A DNA stretch of 64,000 nt from Eutypella sp. D-1 (Eukaryota > Ascomycota > Sordariomycetes > Xylariales > Diatrypaceae), in assembly GCA_023313575.1 (NCBI GenBank), contig JAJTTP010000001.1, positions 4,340,001 through 4,404,000 on the forward strand. Reading direction: 5' to 3'. Positions 43,301 to 54,932 of the stretch are shown piece by piece (position 1 is the first letter of the stretch; every line of letters begins with the position of its first letter). A program made the translations under genes and the position numbers. The notes under the pieces were generated by a model. It made no database searches and was not told the DNA's origin. It saw nothing but the letters and a program-made list of their open reading frames with translations.

Positions 43301-46300
43301 ATTGTGCTAGCAAGACGATGCTTCTTCGGCTGCGATCCTACGTCAACACCGTCGACTTCCATTGGCTCCGAGTTTCTTTCAGCGGCAGCAAGTGATAAAG
43401 CGTCCACGGTCTTTCCGAGCAGTCGGATCAGTTGTTTTTGGAGATCCGGCTTCGACTCGACGTATCCGATGTATCTGCGGAGGATCGCGCGATACTGCGG
43501 CCACTCTAAAGACACGGCCAACTCCGCGATTGTTGTCCCAGCCTGGGCCCCAATGCCATGATCATCGCTGCCATCCACGCGATCAAAGATGAAATGCTCG
43601 AGAAGGGGTACGAAGACGTGGGCTATATTACGGCTATTCAGCTCGGTCTGATGGTTGACCTTGGACAGCATCTGGAGCGCGCGCATCTGCCTCGCCGTCG
43701 CGGGACTAAGTATATTGTCGAAAAAGCTCGGGTCTGTCTCTTTTTCGTCAGGACTCGGGTTCAGCTCGACCAGGTCGCTGATGGGCGACCAGCCCGGCAT
43801 CGTCGATACCAAGAAGCCGAGGATCCTCATAGTCTCGCGCCTCACTGTCTCGGACGGCTCCCTCACGTTCGACTGGATAGCCGCATACACGATGCTCGAG
43901 AGCTTCTCTTCGTATTTGGCCCTCTCTGGTTCCGTCGCTTTGGAGGCCGCTTCAATAAATTTGCACAGGCCATCCGCCGAGTTTGACGAGAGGATGCCGT
44001 ACTCTTCATCATTCTTGATATGGAAGGTCATGTTATGAAGTATAGGTTCCCAGTCCCGAGCGGTGAAGGGCACCTCCCTGGGACTCGTGATAGCATTGAA
44101 GGCTTTCAGGCGCCTCTCGTAATCGGGTTGGTCGATTCGCTTTGGATTATAGGAATTCAAGTCGCGGCAGAGCTGAGCGATCTCTAGCGCCGGTGAAGAA
44201 TCCTGGGCGAGCACCGTGAGCACCCGCGGAAGGGCTTCCCTACTGGTACGATCCCTGAAAAAGCCGAAAAGAGACGAAATGGTCGCATATATCCGGTCGG
44301 TCAAATCGGTCTCGACCGACGTGCCACCAATTTTGAGAAGATTCTCAAGCATCGAGAGAACGCTTCCCTTAATCTTGGGGTTAACCCGCCGCGAAGGTTG
44401 GTTAAGGAGGTATATAGAGACGTCGACCAAGTCTCTGATGTGACCTGATTGTTGCAATATTGGTGAGAGCTCGATCACAGCCTCAACACAGGCACTTAGA
44501 AGATCCTTCCCAATATCCCCTTGTGTCTTTAGGACGGCGCTGATACCCGTCAAGATGGCATTTGCATTGGGTTCCAGTAGCTCCTCCTTGATAAGCTCAT
44601 TGAACTCATATTCCACAGCAGATTTCTGAGAGAGAGCGACAATATTACGGATGATGCTTAACGCAAAGACCTTAACCTCCTCTTTTGTTTTTTCTATCGT
44701 TAAACATTCAGCCAACTTCGGAACGATCATCCCATCGATAACGAGGAACATGGCTGTTTTCGGGAGAATCGAAATGGTCGAAAGTAGCTGGAGGGTCCCA
44801 GACACTCCCTGGGTGTTCTCAGTTGGAAGATTCTCGATTCTTGGACTAATGACCTCCCCGACGATGACGTCTTTGTATGGGTTCCAGTCAAAGTCAGGAG
44901 CCTGGCGCAAAAGAGCTATCAGGCATTTTAGTGAGGCGGTGCGGACGACTCGATACAACGAAGTCTGAGCGATATTTTCCACATCCTCTTCCTCTTCTTC
45001 GTCTTCGTCATTCGTGTGCCTCAACTTGCGACAAGACAGAACGAGACAGAAGAGTACAGCATTCAAGATTTTGTCCGCATATAACGACACGTGCTCGCCA
45101 AGCTCGTGGATCATGCTCTCCATCATCCGTAGAAAGCCAGCTTGCTTTCGTGCGGAAAGGATCTCTCGATCCAAGACGTCTTCACGAACTCGTGAGTCCT
45201 GGAGGAGCTGGACACCTTGCAGATTTCCCAGCGCGATAACAAGGAAGTCTCCCATCTCCTCGGCACTTAGACGTCTCAAAACGGCCAATCTAGTCGCATG
45301 CTGGCCGCTACGACCACTCGCAATGCCCTTTTTAGAGATCGTCCTACCGTACAGCAGCCTCAGAAGCACGGGCATCAGCTCCGGACGGTGCTCTGGCTTT
45401 ATCTGCTTCTCGCCCTGGAACAGTAAGGTGAGCTCATTCTTGAAACTAGCTTCGTCGAGGAGCGACTCCAGGCTCTCGTGGTACGGGACAACGCCGTCTT
45501 GTTTCCAGGTCAAGATTGATCTGAGCGCAAGCTTCTGGATCTCGCCGTCACCATTTGCGAGTTGTCCTAACAACGCCTGGTAGACTTGCTGGCTCTGGTA
45601 CAGGACCTTTGGATTTGAGAATTGAGCAAATATGCCCAGAAGCGCCTTTTTGTCGAATAGAGACCACGACTCCCCTGCGCTCTCGTCCGCCGATTCCTCA
45701 AGATTCTCCTGTACGTCGGCGTCGAGACTCCAAGACAGGAAGAACGGGACCAGTCTGCGGGACTTTTTCTCGGCCAGTGCTGGTGCCGCTGCGAGAACCT
45801 TGAGTGCTTGAGAACGTGCATTGGCCGAAAACTCAGGGACAAGCCGTTGGTTGCCCTCGAATGCCTCCAGTAGGATCTCGGGGGCACCGTTGAGGATGTG
45901 CTCCACTTCTTTGGCCTGATCGTAAAGCTTCGTGAGGTTTAAGCATTCGAAATCCGTCAGGCCGCGGTGAGAAGATGCAGCTGCTTCATTACCATGACCT
46001 TCCCAGCGTTTGGACGGATTTTCTGCCCACCTAAACGCAATATCAGACACCACCTCCTCCCCAGACTTTGTCTGCCCAATTTGCGCCAAAGCTTCCACGG
46101 CAGCTTCCCAGGCCGGCGCCAAGCGCAGGGTCAACATGCCGAATAGGAAGGAAGGGATCGCTTTCTGGAGCCAGGAGTCTTGACTCAATTGTGGGTAATT
46201 TATAGCCAATTTGCGGATGTGCATCTGGATGGCGCGTACACTCTGTAGGTCGAGAGGCATCCCCTCGATCTGTAGCATAATTGCTAGACACCCTAGCTGG

Positions 46301-48429
46301 TCTGGCGCTTGATCAAGGTTCCCTAGCAGCCTCAGAGACGCTAGTCGGTGCTCGTGAGACGGAGTCGACAAATTTTCGATCAGGCTCTGCAATAGCGGGT
46401 CCTCGGCCTCGGGGCTGCCACTGCTATCGCTTCGCGACGGAGAGCTTGAGGTATTATGCACTCGCTCTTCATAGGCAATCATAGCCTCCAAGAAGCCAGT
46501 GAGTCGGTGATATCGTGGGGCCGCCGCCCGGAGCAGTGGTCCGATAGAACTATCAATTTGGCCTGTGACACTACTCATCCTCAGGTACGCTGCGAACCCC
46601 TGGCTGACGATAAAGTGAGCCTCCTCGGTGGCATGGGACGAGGACGGCCGCAGCGCAAGCTTTAGCTTCCTCAACAGGATATCCACGATTGGGCCGTACG
46701 TTGAAGGCCTGACAGTGGTTGACTCCAGTAGCGTGAGGAGCGCCGAGTACTTCGGAAGGCATCTGTCATGCCATGTCTTGGGGTCCTTATTATACGTGCT
46801 AGAAGCGCCCTGCTCGGGAAACGGAGATATCTCCAGGCGTTCAAACTTGCTCACAATCTGGTCCTGCCAGGTCTGTGGCAGCTGAAGGCCCTCGGAATCG
46901 CGCGCGGGGGGCAGACTACCCGACTCCACCATGCGTGGGAGAGATACGCACAGCATATCCTCATTCGGGGCCTCAGACCAATGCATGACGACGAACCTAT
47001 CAACACAGGTCAGCTATTAATCTTCCGGTACCGCGATGTTGTAGACCTACTTTTGGAATTGTTTGATGAAGAGACTGCGGAACCGGACAGTGTCGAGATC
47101 GGCAAAGTAGGAACAGAAAGGTATGAACCACCTCATAAGGGGTTCCCTCGTCATGACGTTGGTCAGATCGGTGATGAACGGGATAATAGCGTCCATGGGA
47201 GCGCTCGCCCACGGAATTGCTACATTCACAATGAGCTGTTTCCAGACCACCGACGACTCAATGCCGTCGAGACTGTCTCGGCTTTTAGAGAGGCCAGTTA
47301 GTGCGGCTTGTAATGTGTTTAAGAGAGGTGACCAGTCAGAAATCCTGTTTCCCTTCCTAACCCCTGATATTGTCCCTATAAGCCTAACGTAGAAGCAGTT
47401 TCGCACCGGACAGCCAGCGAGACGCTCGTCTTTGCCCGCGACATCCACTATCACGTCGACCATCGAGCCAAAGGTTTCGGCGTTGGTATGGTGAACGATG
47501 CTAACTAACACACCTGACACAAGGTCAGACCATGTCATCTCGTCCGGAGCTATGCCTTCCTGATCTGGCACCGCCGTGATCAGTGCCCTGAGAATCTCGG
47601 GTCCTGTCGTGTGTACGCCCTGTCCATGACCCTTGATAGCTTCGGCGAATGTGGTCATCAACCCGTGGTAGTACAGGCTCATCTGCTTGCTTTCCCTATG
47701 GTTCTCGAGATCGACCCTCGCATGCTCGACTAAGCGCGGTAAGGCGCTCTCGCGGTTGGCCGGTGCAGCGGCTTTCCTGATAAGGAAACTGAGGGCCTCG
47801 GCGGCGAAGCGAACTATATGGGGTGGATTCCGCGTCTTGCCCAGCAGGGGTGCTAGAGCATCATATGTTGGTCGTAGGTCAGGGACCAGAAGTTTTGACA
47901 AATACTTGAACATGAAAGCAAGACAGGCAAAGGTCCATTCGATCACAGCGCTGTCCTGGGGTCGGCTGGCGATCGAGGTGATTAAAGCAAGGGCGGTCGG
48001 GTAGTGCTTCTCGAATCGCGATCCCAGGTCGTGGGCAAAAGCCGTCAGAAGTTCCAGCAGAGGTTCTAATGATTCCTTATCCTGAAGTGAGATGTATTTG
48101 GCCAGTAATCCCATGATCTTAACCTCAAAGTGTAGAATTTGGGGCAAGCTTTCACAGAGCGGCATGACCTCCCTCCGGAAAGAGGTGAAGTCTCTGGATA
48201 TGTTCAGGTCGGCCCATTTCTCCAACCCATTTCTGAAGTAGGATGTAGTCGTCTGAAGGTCTTCGACTTCGAGGTCATGTCGGCGCACCTTTCGTAGAGG
48301 ATCGAGGGAGTGTAGTTTTGATATCTTGGTGCTGAAAGATTCCCACCTGTGATTTTTCTGGTGAGGAGTTCCACCTTTGCCCTTCCGGGACTTGACTATG
48401 CGACCCGTATTCTTCATTTTCGAGGACAT
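40336..48429 (-). CDS. utp20: UTP20, U3 snoRNP-associated ribosome biogenesis factor
   Basis: Two exons, 48429..47051 and 46996..40336, joined across a 54-nt intron (AA|GTAGGT ... TTGATAG) that keeps phase; 2679 residues, in line with the 2500-2700 of fungal Utp20. The N-terminus (KNTGRIVKSRKGKGGTPHQKNHRWESFSTKI) and the near-continuous HEAT-like helix pairs are typical of this protein; the middle holds the region of the DRIM family. Near residues 2475-2510 there is a long Glu/Asp run, and the C-terminus is strongly basic (RGRKRKVEALVRPESF, TRRRKEKGG), a probable nucleolar and RNA-binding tail. Utp20 is a component of the 90S pre-ribosome needed for 18S rRNA processing. A run of antisense frames over it are shadows. 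It shares its upstream region with the divergent CWF19L1-type gene. Confidence 0.95.
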
Positions 48430-49129
48430 TTTGGCGGTTTGTACTGCTTTCGCACTTTTTCGCAGTTAAACCGGACGAATGCCTCTGGGCGCGATGGAAT
48501 GATTAAAGGAATGGTAAATACGAACTTTAGCGAACCTCAGCAGTATTCAGCTACCTAAGTATGGTACTCTAAGTAGCTTTAGGACCTACAGTAGCAGCGT
48601 AGGTAGTAAGTTAGGTGCTGACAGGAACGTCCAACTTTTTTTTAGAGATAAGGAGATAAGATATCGATAAAAGCTGCAGGGGCTGCAGGGGTTCTCAAGT
48701 AGAGTGGGTCTACCCGCCGGCTAAGTACGAAGTACATATTTCATACTGGAAGTGCCAACCTGCCAACCTACATACTTGTACCTCCAAGGTTCCTTTCCAC
48801 ACCTACTTAAATTAAAGTATATCTCTACCTAAGCCTGGAACTCTGACCTTTTCTTCTACCCCATGAGAATGAATAGCTCCCGTCTCGAAACTTCTTAAGT
48901 ACCTAGGTACATATACTAATGAGCCAGAGTTCCGGTACTCTTTTGCCAAGACCTAGACCATGCTTACCTGACCCACTTGATATTTCACTGTGGAGCATGC
49001 GCGTTACATAGCTCGGGATTTAGCGTCGCATTTGCTCTCATCGCGACTCGTAGCTAGCTTACTTGAGAGGTAACTTGCAGCAATTCCCAGAGCGCTCAGT
49101 TTTCCCTGGCATAACTCAATACAAGCAAA
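48430..49129. promoter_or_regulatory. Divergent promoter region between UTP20 and the CWF19L1-type gene
   Basis: 700 bp separate the two start codons. It contains a TACCTAGGTA palindrome at 48900-48909, a T8 run near 48630-48640, and TGCAGGGGCTGCAGGGG direct repeat near 48675-48690. Both genes act in nuclear RNA processing, so shared regulation is possible but unproved. Confidence 0.5.
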
Positions 49130-50884
49130 ATGGCAGCTAAAATGTAAGAGATAAACCCCAAAACTATATCACATAATGAGTCGGACTAATTCTTAATAGT
49201 ATCGTGTTGGGGAGCCTCAATGGCAATTTCGAGTCAGCCTTTAAAAAGCTCGCCGCTCTTCAGGCAAAGCAGAGCTTCTCCTTTGCTATCATCACGGGTA
49301 ATCTATTCGGCGTCGATCAGGACAAGGAGGCAGTGTCGCGCCTACTAAGCGGTCAGATCACCGTGCCTCTTTCCACGTATTTTACGGTTGGCACAAATCC
49401 TCTACCCGAGGAAGTCATCCAACGAGTTGAGAAAGACGAGGATGTACGTTCTTACCTGCCATGCTATTGATCCCAGTCCTTCCTCTTCTTCCGGGGATTC
49501 TCGCTTCAAACGCTAACGTATTTTACAGGTTTGTGAGAATCTACACTACCTGGGAAAGCGCAGTGTCACCAAGACATCTGATGGCGTACGCATCGTGACG
49601 CTTGGCGGCGTCCTCGACAAGACCATAGTGGGTGGCCAATCTAAGGAGCAGCACATGCCGCTTCATACGGCCGATGATGCTAAGGCACTCCGTGGCGCAA
49701 ACCCCGCCGACATCCTACTGACTACCATCTGGCCAGCGGGTGTCTGGTCTGGGTCGAGAGTTCCACTCACTCCCGAGCACCAGGCCGCCGTTACCAGCTC
49801 GGAGGAGATCGCCGAACTATGTGCCTCTCTTAAGCCCCGCTACCACTTCACTGCTTCTTTCAACGACTTCTTCTACGAGCGGGAGCCGTTCCTCCATCCT
49901 ACCAGCCCAGACTCGGATGAGAAGGCAATTACGCGCTTCATCTCGGTTGCTCCTTTCGGTAACCCAGCCAAGCAGAAGGCTCTATACGCCTTCAATTTAC
50001 AGGTCGGCGAAACCATTTCGTCCGTGCCTGCGGGGAGCACCGCATCACCTTTCGCAGCCAAGCCGAGCAAACGCCCAGCACCCTCTAATGGCGACACATA
50101 CAGTCGATTTGCAAGCGGCCATGAGCATGGTCGCTCCCGCCGCCAACGTAGAGCGCGTTCCCCTCCTCCCGGACCCGATCGGTGTTTCTTCTGTATGAGC
50201 AACTCAAACTTAGACACCCACATGATCTGCAGCATCGGAGATGAGAGCTATGTGACCACTGCCAAGGGCCCCCTACCGACATCCGACACCTTTGCCTCCT
50301 CGGGCCTCACCTTTCCGTGTCATCAGCTGATCGTTCCGTTGCCCCACGAACCTACATTCCGTCTCATGGCTGATGCTGGCGAGGGCACCTTCCGCGAGAT
50401 GGAGCGGTTCAGAGAGGCATTGCAGGCAATGGTCGCCACACAATCGAAACACAAACTCGGCACGGTGACCTGGGAGATCAGTCGTCAGGCGAACATCCAC
50501 CACCATTGGCAGTTCCTGCCCGCGCCCATCGAGATGCTGCGGAAGGGGCTCGTCGAGGCCGGCTTCAAGGTCGAGGCTGAGAACCGCAGCTACCCCGCGT
50601 TTCAGGAGACGGAGCTCGGCTCCGGCAGGGATGAGCCTGGCGACTTCTTCCGCGTGTGGCTCTGGTCCGACGACGGCGATACCGGTCTCCGTAGGAAGGA
50701 GCTGGTCATGCGCCTGGACGACGGCTTCCGCTTCGACCTGCAGTTTGGCCGAAGGGTCATGGCCAAGCTGCTGGGACTCGAAGATAGGGCGGACTGGAAG
50801 AACGTCGTCCAGCCGATCCTCGACGAAACCCAGGACGTCCATAAATTCAAAGAGGCCTTCAAGCCGTGGGATTTCACCACATAG
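49130..50884 (+). CDS. CWF19L1/Drn1-type protein (CwfJ family)
   Basis: Three exons: 49130..49143 (14 nt), 49200..49443, 49529..50884, with introns of 56 and 85 nt, giving 537 residues. The tiny first exon (MAAK plus two bases) joins IIVLGSLNGNF in phase. Residues 1-240 form the metallophosphoesterase-like N-terminal domain (VLGSLNGNFESAF, ITGNLFG). A Ser/Arg-rich hinge precedes RCFFC at 304-308, which opens the C-terminal CwfJ domains; the HIT-like histidines lie in HQLIVPLPHEP and NIHHHWQFLP (about 410-413). Yeast Drn1 associates with late spliceosomes and stimulates lariat debranching by Dbr1; human CWF19L1 is related. No catalytic metal set can be confirmed for the N-terminal domain. Family secure; role by analogy. 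Confidence 0.93.
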
Positions 50885-52644
50885 ATCGCATCATCCCGGG
50901 GTGGCGTTAGCGGGTCGTAAGAAATTGAATGCAGGATACCCATTTTAGCATCATTCACGCAGTATCTTAATCGGGAGTCGGGCGTTTAACAAAATAGGAG
51001 TTCGGTCAAGTCGGTGGTGCAGAGTTAACGAGGACGACTGGTTGGTAGCACCGATTTACGTCGCGGTTTATATAGTTATGAACCATTATCGATTTTATTA
51101 TTCTGATTTTCACCGACCCATTATGACTGTAAGGTGTTCTCATCTCATTATAGAATTCTACTCGTAGGCACCAGCCAGAATTCACAACACTCTGCCAGGA
51201 TATTCATTCTCGGGTCCAGACCACACTGGCGGTATAGTCTCGCCTTACCACGATATAATCAGAGAAAGCATCTACTCGTACGATGAGCGCGCTGAATATG
51301 TGCATTTCGAGGCATCATGTTTTGAGGATTATTTTCGCATTCACGAATAAAGGGACCGCAAGGTCAATTTACGTTCAATACACGAAGACATGAAGGTGTC
51401 CTAGTGTAATGATGCAGGCATCCCATAGTATGGTACATGATACCTACCAAGCCAAGCACGCGAACTTGAGGCCTTAGATTCCGTTACAGAGCGTAAACCG
51501 GGCCTTCATGATCACGGTTCTGTCTTCATTGGATGACCCAAACCTCCTTCTTTTTCTCACATGCCATTCTAGGGCAATGATTCTCGTCCTCGACTCTTTA
51601 AAGTCGGTGGAGGTGCCGTATGAAATAGTAAATGACGAGCCTGCCCGGTACTGTACCTCCCCAGCCACTTGGATCGTCACACTGGATTCTAATTCACACG
51701 AGGCATTCAGACAGCTACTCGCGCACATACTGTGTAACGATTATTGTCGGGACGCCCATGAGGTTTTACAAAGAAATACAGTTTATTCTATGGGCTTAGA
51801 TTCCTCGAGATGTCAAGAGCGTTAAAGACCAGAGAGGGGTGCCTTTACGATTCCTCTTGGGATTAAACGAACTCAAACCGGTGGGGAGCGCATCCCATAT
51901 GGTCCGACAAGGGCATCAAAGGAGCGAACATGTAGACGAAGGAACACGCAGTGCCGTACAACAACCCCCAAGGCCACAATTCCTACAAGATTCTATGAAT
52001 AACGGAGTGGTATGGACCAAACATAAGTTAGATTAGAGAATTGGGGTTCTTCATGGCCCCTTCCTTTTGTGCTTATATGGTCACCCTGTAAACACTGACT
52101 TGCAGCAGGCTAATAATGCCTCGCGATGCGTATCTGACAAAACGGGATTTGGTCCCTTCAAGTGCTACGAGATCACTCCATTTATCCACATCACGATGTA
52201 CGCTTGTTCCCGATGCCTTCTCAAGCTTAAGCACAACTTGCCCCTAGGCCCAGGGATAAGACTGGTATTTATGCGGGGGCGACCCCCTTATAAGAGTTTT
52301 ACGGTTGAGTTTCGTGGTACGAAAGCCTTGTAACGGAAGTCTGATATTCCACAGGCACACTGCGGATGTAGGAACTGAAGTTTTACAGCGGGACGGAATC
52401 AACCCCTTTAACAGTAATCCCAGTGCCGTCACATGACTGGGCTATCAAACGAAACCCCAAGCATCACAACGCTGGCCTGAACTGAGGATAGACGTAGCGG
52501 CCGACGACCCGTCAGCGGGTGATATTAAAATACTTAAGTATGTATATGGCAGACTCGAGATGCATAGCGTAGGAACCGCGCCTCCCGCGTACTCCCGCCG
52601 GGAGCGCTGAAGCACATCGTGGAGCTTTCACCGAGTAGTGCGAT

Positions 52645-52705
52645 GGAGCAGTGGTCCAGCTATTTTCGAGTTGCTGGACTGCTTGGTTCTTAGCTGGATT
52701 GCTCC
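52645..52705. repeat. Imperfect inverted repeat
   Basis: GGAGCA...TCCAGCT (52645-52661) is mirrored by AGCTGGATTGCTCC (52692-52705), with a 3-nt bulge and about 30 bp between the arms. Weak evidence for a hairpin or small mobile-element remnant. Confidence 0.4.
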
Positions 52706-53956
52706 GCTCTGTCACTATGTGGATGCTCTGATATGAAGGGACCACCGTGCGACTACCTATGGTAAAAATGGGCAGCCCACGTCCTCTCTGTTCCGGATTG
52801 CCGGGCCCTGAGGTGCTGCTTATCTAGTTACGCAAAGGGCGGCACGCAGCAAGGGGCAAGTTCACTTGCTCGCCGCCCGATTTTCAACGCACTCGGCTGC
52901 CCACGTATCAACATATGTGCGGTAGCATCGATATCGCTCTCAAGGACCCCGCCTAGGACAGAACTACCATATTCCCAGCAGGACGTAGGGATCACGAAAA
53001 TGTTGTCGCAAATTGACACCAACTTCGGCTCAGTAGCCCAATCACGAAGGATCTCACCGTGATTCGCGGGGTAGAGGTTCTACAAGGGGACGGGGTAAAC
53101 AACAGCACCTGGCAATCCCCACAACTACATATACTTATCACGGCACCACAATACACCCACGATGGATGAAGCAATCACACGGGCTGTTGGTGACAGTGCG
53201 CTCCTACGACTTCCCGGCCCGGGTTTGGGCAAGTTCTCGGCTGCAACGGGGATCCTTGAGGAACCCGTTCGTATGATACTTGATCTACAGACATATGGGC
53301 GCAGACCTGCAGAAGGCATGAAAATCTTTAGTGGCATCCTATGTATGTAGGAACGTTAGGGCTAGCTCTGGTCTAGGACTTCTCAGCTCCGATTAATATC
53401 TACCTACATACATGGTAGGGATTGGGACAAGTGAAAAAGTGAATGAACTGACGAGTTGCTGGGACGTTGCTGACCCTGGCGGACTTCGACGAATGAGGTT
53501 GAAGCGGACGTCTCCTTACGGTTAGTATCTCTCGTGACCTCGCGACGGACAGGGATCCGACGTAAGCGCAGTGTTTACTTTGGACGCGAAACCGGCTGTT
53601 TACTTTTAAATCCTCACTTACCCCTCACTTCACAAAGGTGGGCTGGTCCGGGTCTGGGACGCTGGTAGTGGGCCAAGGCGTATTTTCTTTTTACTCTGTG
53701 TTTCTGTTCCCTCGGGTCTGGTTAGGCTGGTTCCATAAAGTCTGGCGCCGCGCCGCCCTTGCTGAACTTCAAACATGGCCATGCAGCACCATCCCAGAGG
53801 CCGCGCAAGATAGCCGTTTTACGATAGCCACATTGAACATCCGCCCATCCAGTGATAGTCCAAGGCACCTTTCCGCTAAGGGAAGGCAATAAGCTAGAAT
53901 CGCGTTATCGAGAAATCCCGCCGTGGGGTGGGCAGACATCCCAAACTGCGTAGATG

Positions 53957-53971
53957 TTTTTTTTTTTTTTT
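53957..53971. repeat. Mononucleotide run, 15 T
   Basis: Fifteen consecutive T in the gene-poor region. Confidence 0.9.
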
Positions 53972-54920
53972 CGCTTCAGGGCGAGGAATCGAGATGACGT
54001 GATACGTATCTCAATTGCTCGCTTCTTTAGGGACGAGATCAATTGGTAATTTAGTTACGTAGGGATCTCGGGAAGACCTATTTAATTAGAGCGCAAAACC
54101 CGCTCCGGAATGCGTGCGTCCCGATCAATCGGTCTCCCGGTGCGCATCGCACAGCTGAAAAGGTTCGACCTAACCTTTCTACAACGAGCCTGCGCCGGCC
54201 CAGGTGGTTGCTATAAAACTGAAGAGCTACTTGTTGGTTCTAGTGTATGACGAAAGAGATAGCGTGAACCGCTCGGTCTCCAGACTACCTATCCAGTAGT
54301 AGATCATGGATGGATGTCAATGGCCGACGCCTCCGGCTGTGCCGCAGCCGTAGGCTGTGTTCGCCGATTAGCCCTCGAGTGAGGGGAAGCAATTGAGGGA
54401 TCTCATTGGGCCGTTCGGCCACACCCTCCCCTCCAAAATCCCTCTGCGCGCATGCATGCAAGTGATTGCGAGACGCGGGTATCGAGCGCGCCAATGGAAC
54501 ACCTAGCTGGCTTGCCTGGGTACACCTGATACTAACCACCACCGTTGGAGAAATGCGGAATAGAAACACAGAACAAGGAATCGCGCAGGGAGGAAACAAT
54601 ATTCCAAGTTTTGTCAATGCTTTCATCGCACAGATAAACGTATGATCATCGAGATCTCGGGTGGGCATTTAGGAACGCAGACTCGTATCCCGAGGCATCC
54701 TTCTTGGCCCGGCTGTTTAGCCGACTGTCGCAGCGGCGGGTGATAGGCAGCTAGGAGCCCGGTCCTGAGAAGGACGGAGAAAATAAGTCTTTATTTATAT
54801 CAGATCTGTGATGGCTATGACGACGTTAACCCGTGGTCCTGCCCATTCACGAAGGGGCAGGCACCGAAGATCCCCGCGCTAGGACGGGCAGATGAAGCAG
54901 AGGAGCTGACACATGGCTTG

Positions 54921-54932
54921 GGGGGGGGGGGG
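54921..54932. repeat. Mononucleotide run, 12 G
   Basis: Twelve consecutive G in the gene-poor region. Confidence 0.9.

Noticed and set aside
40406..47400. Many plus-strand frames of 60-280 codons antisense to UTP20
   Set aside because: They mirror the codon pattern of the UTP20 coding strand, have no domains, and lie inside a conserved gene.
54285..54668. 127-codon minus-strand frame in the gene-poor region
   Set aside because: No domain, weak start context, and no exon partners.
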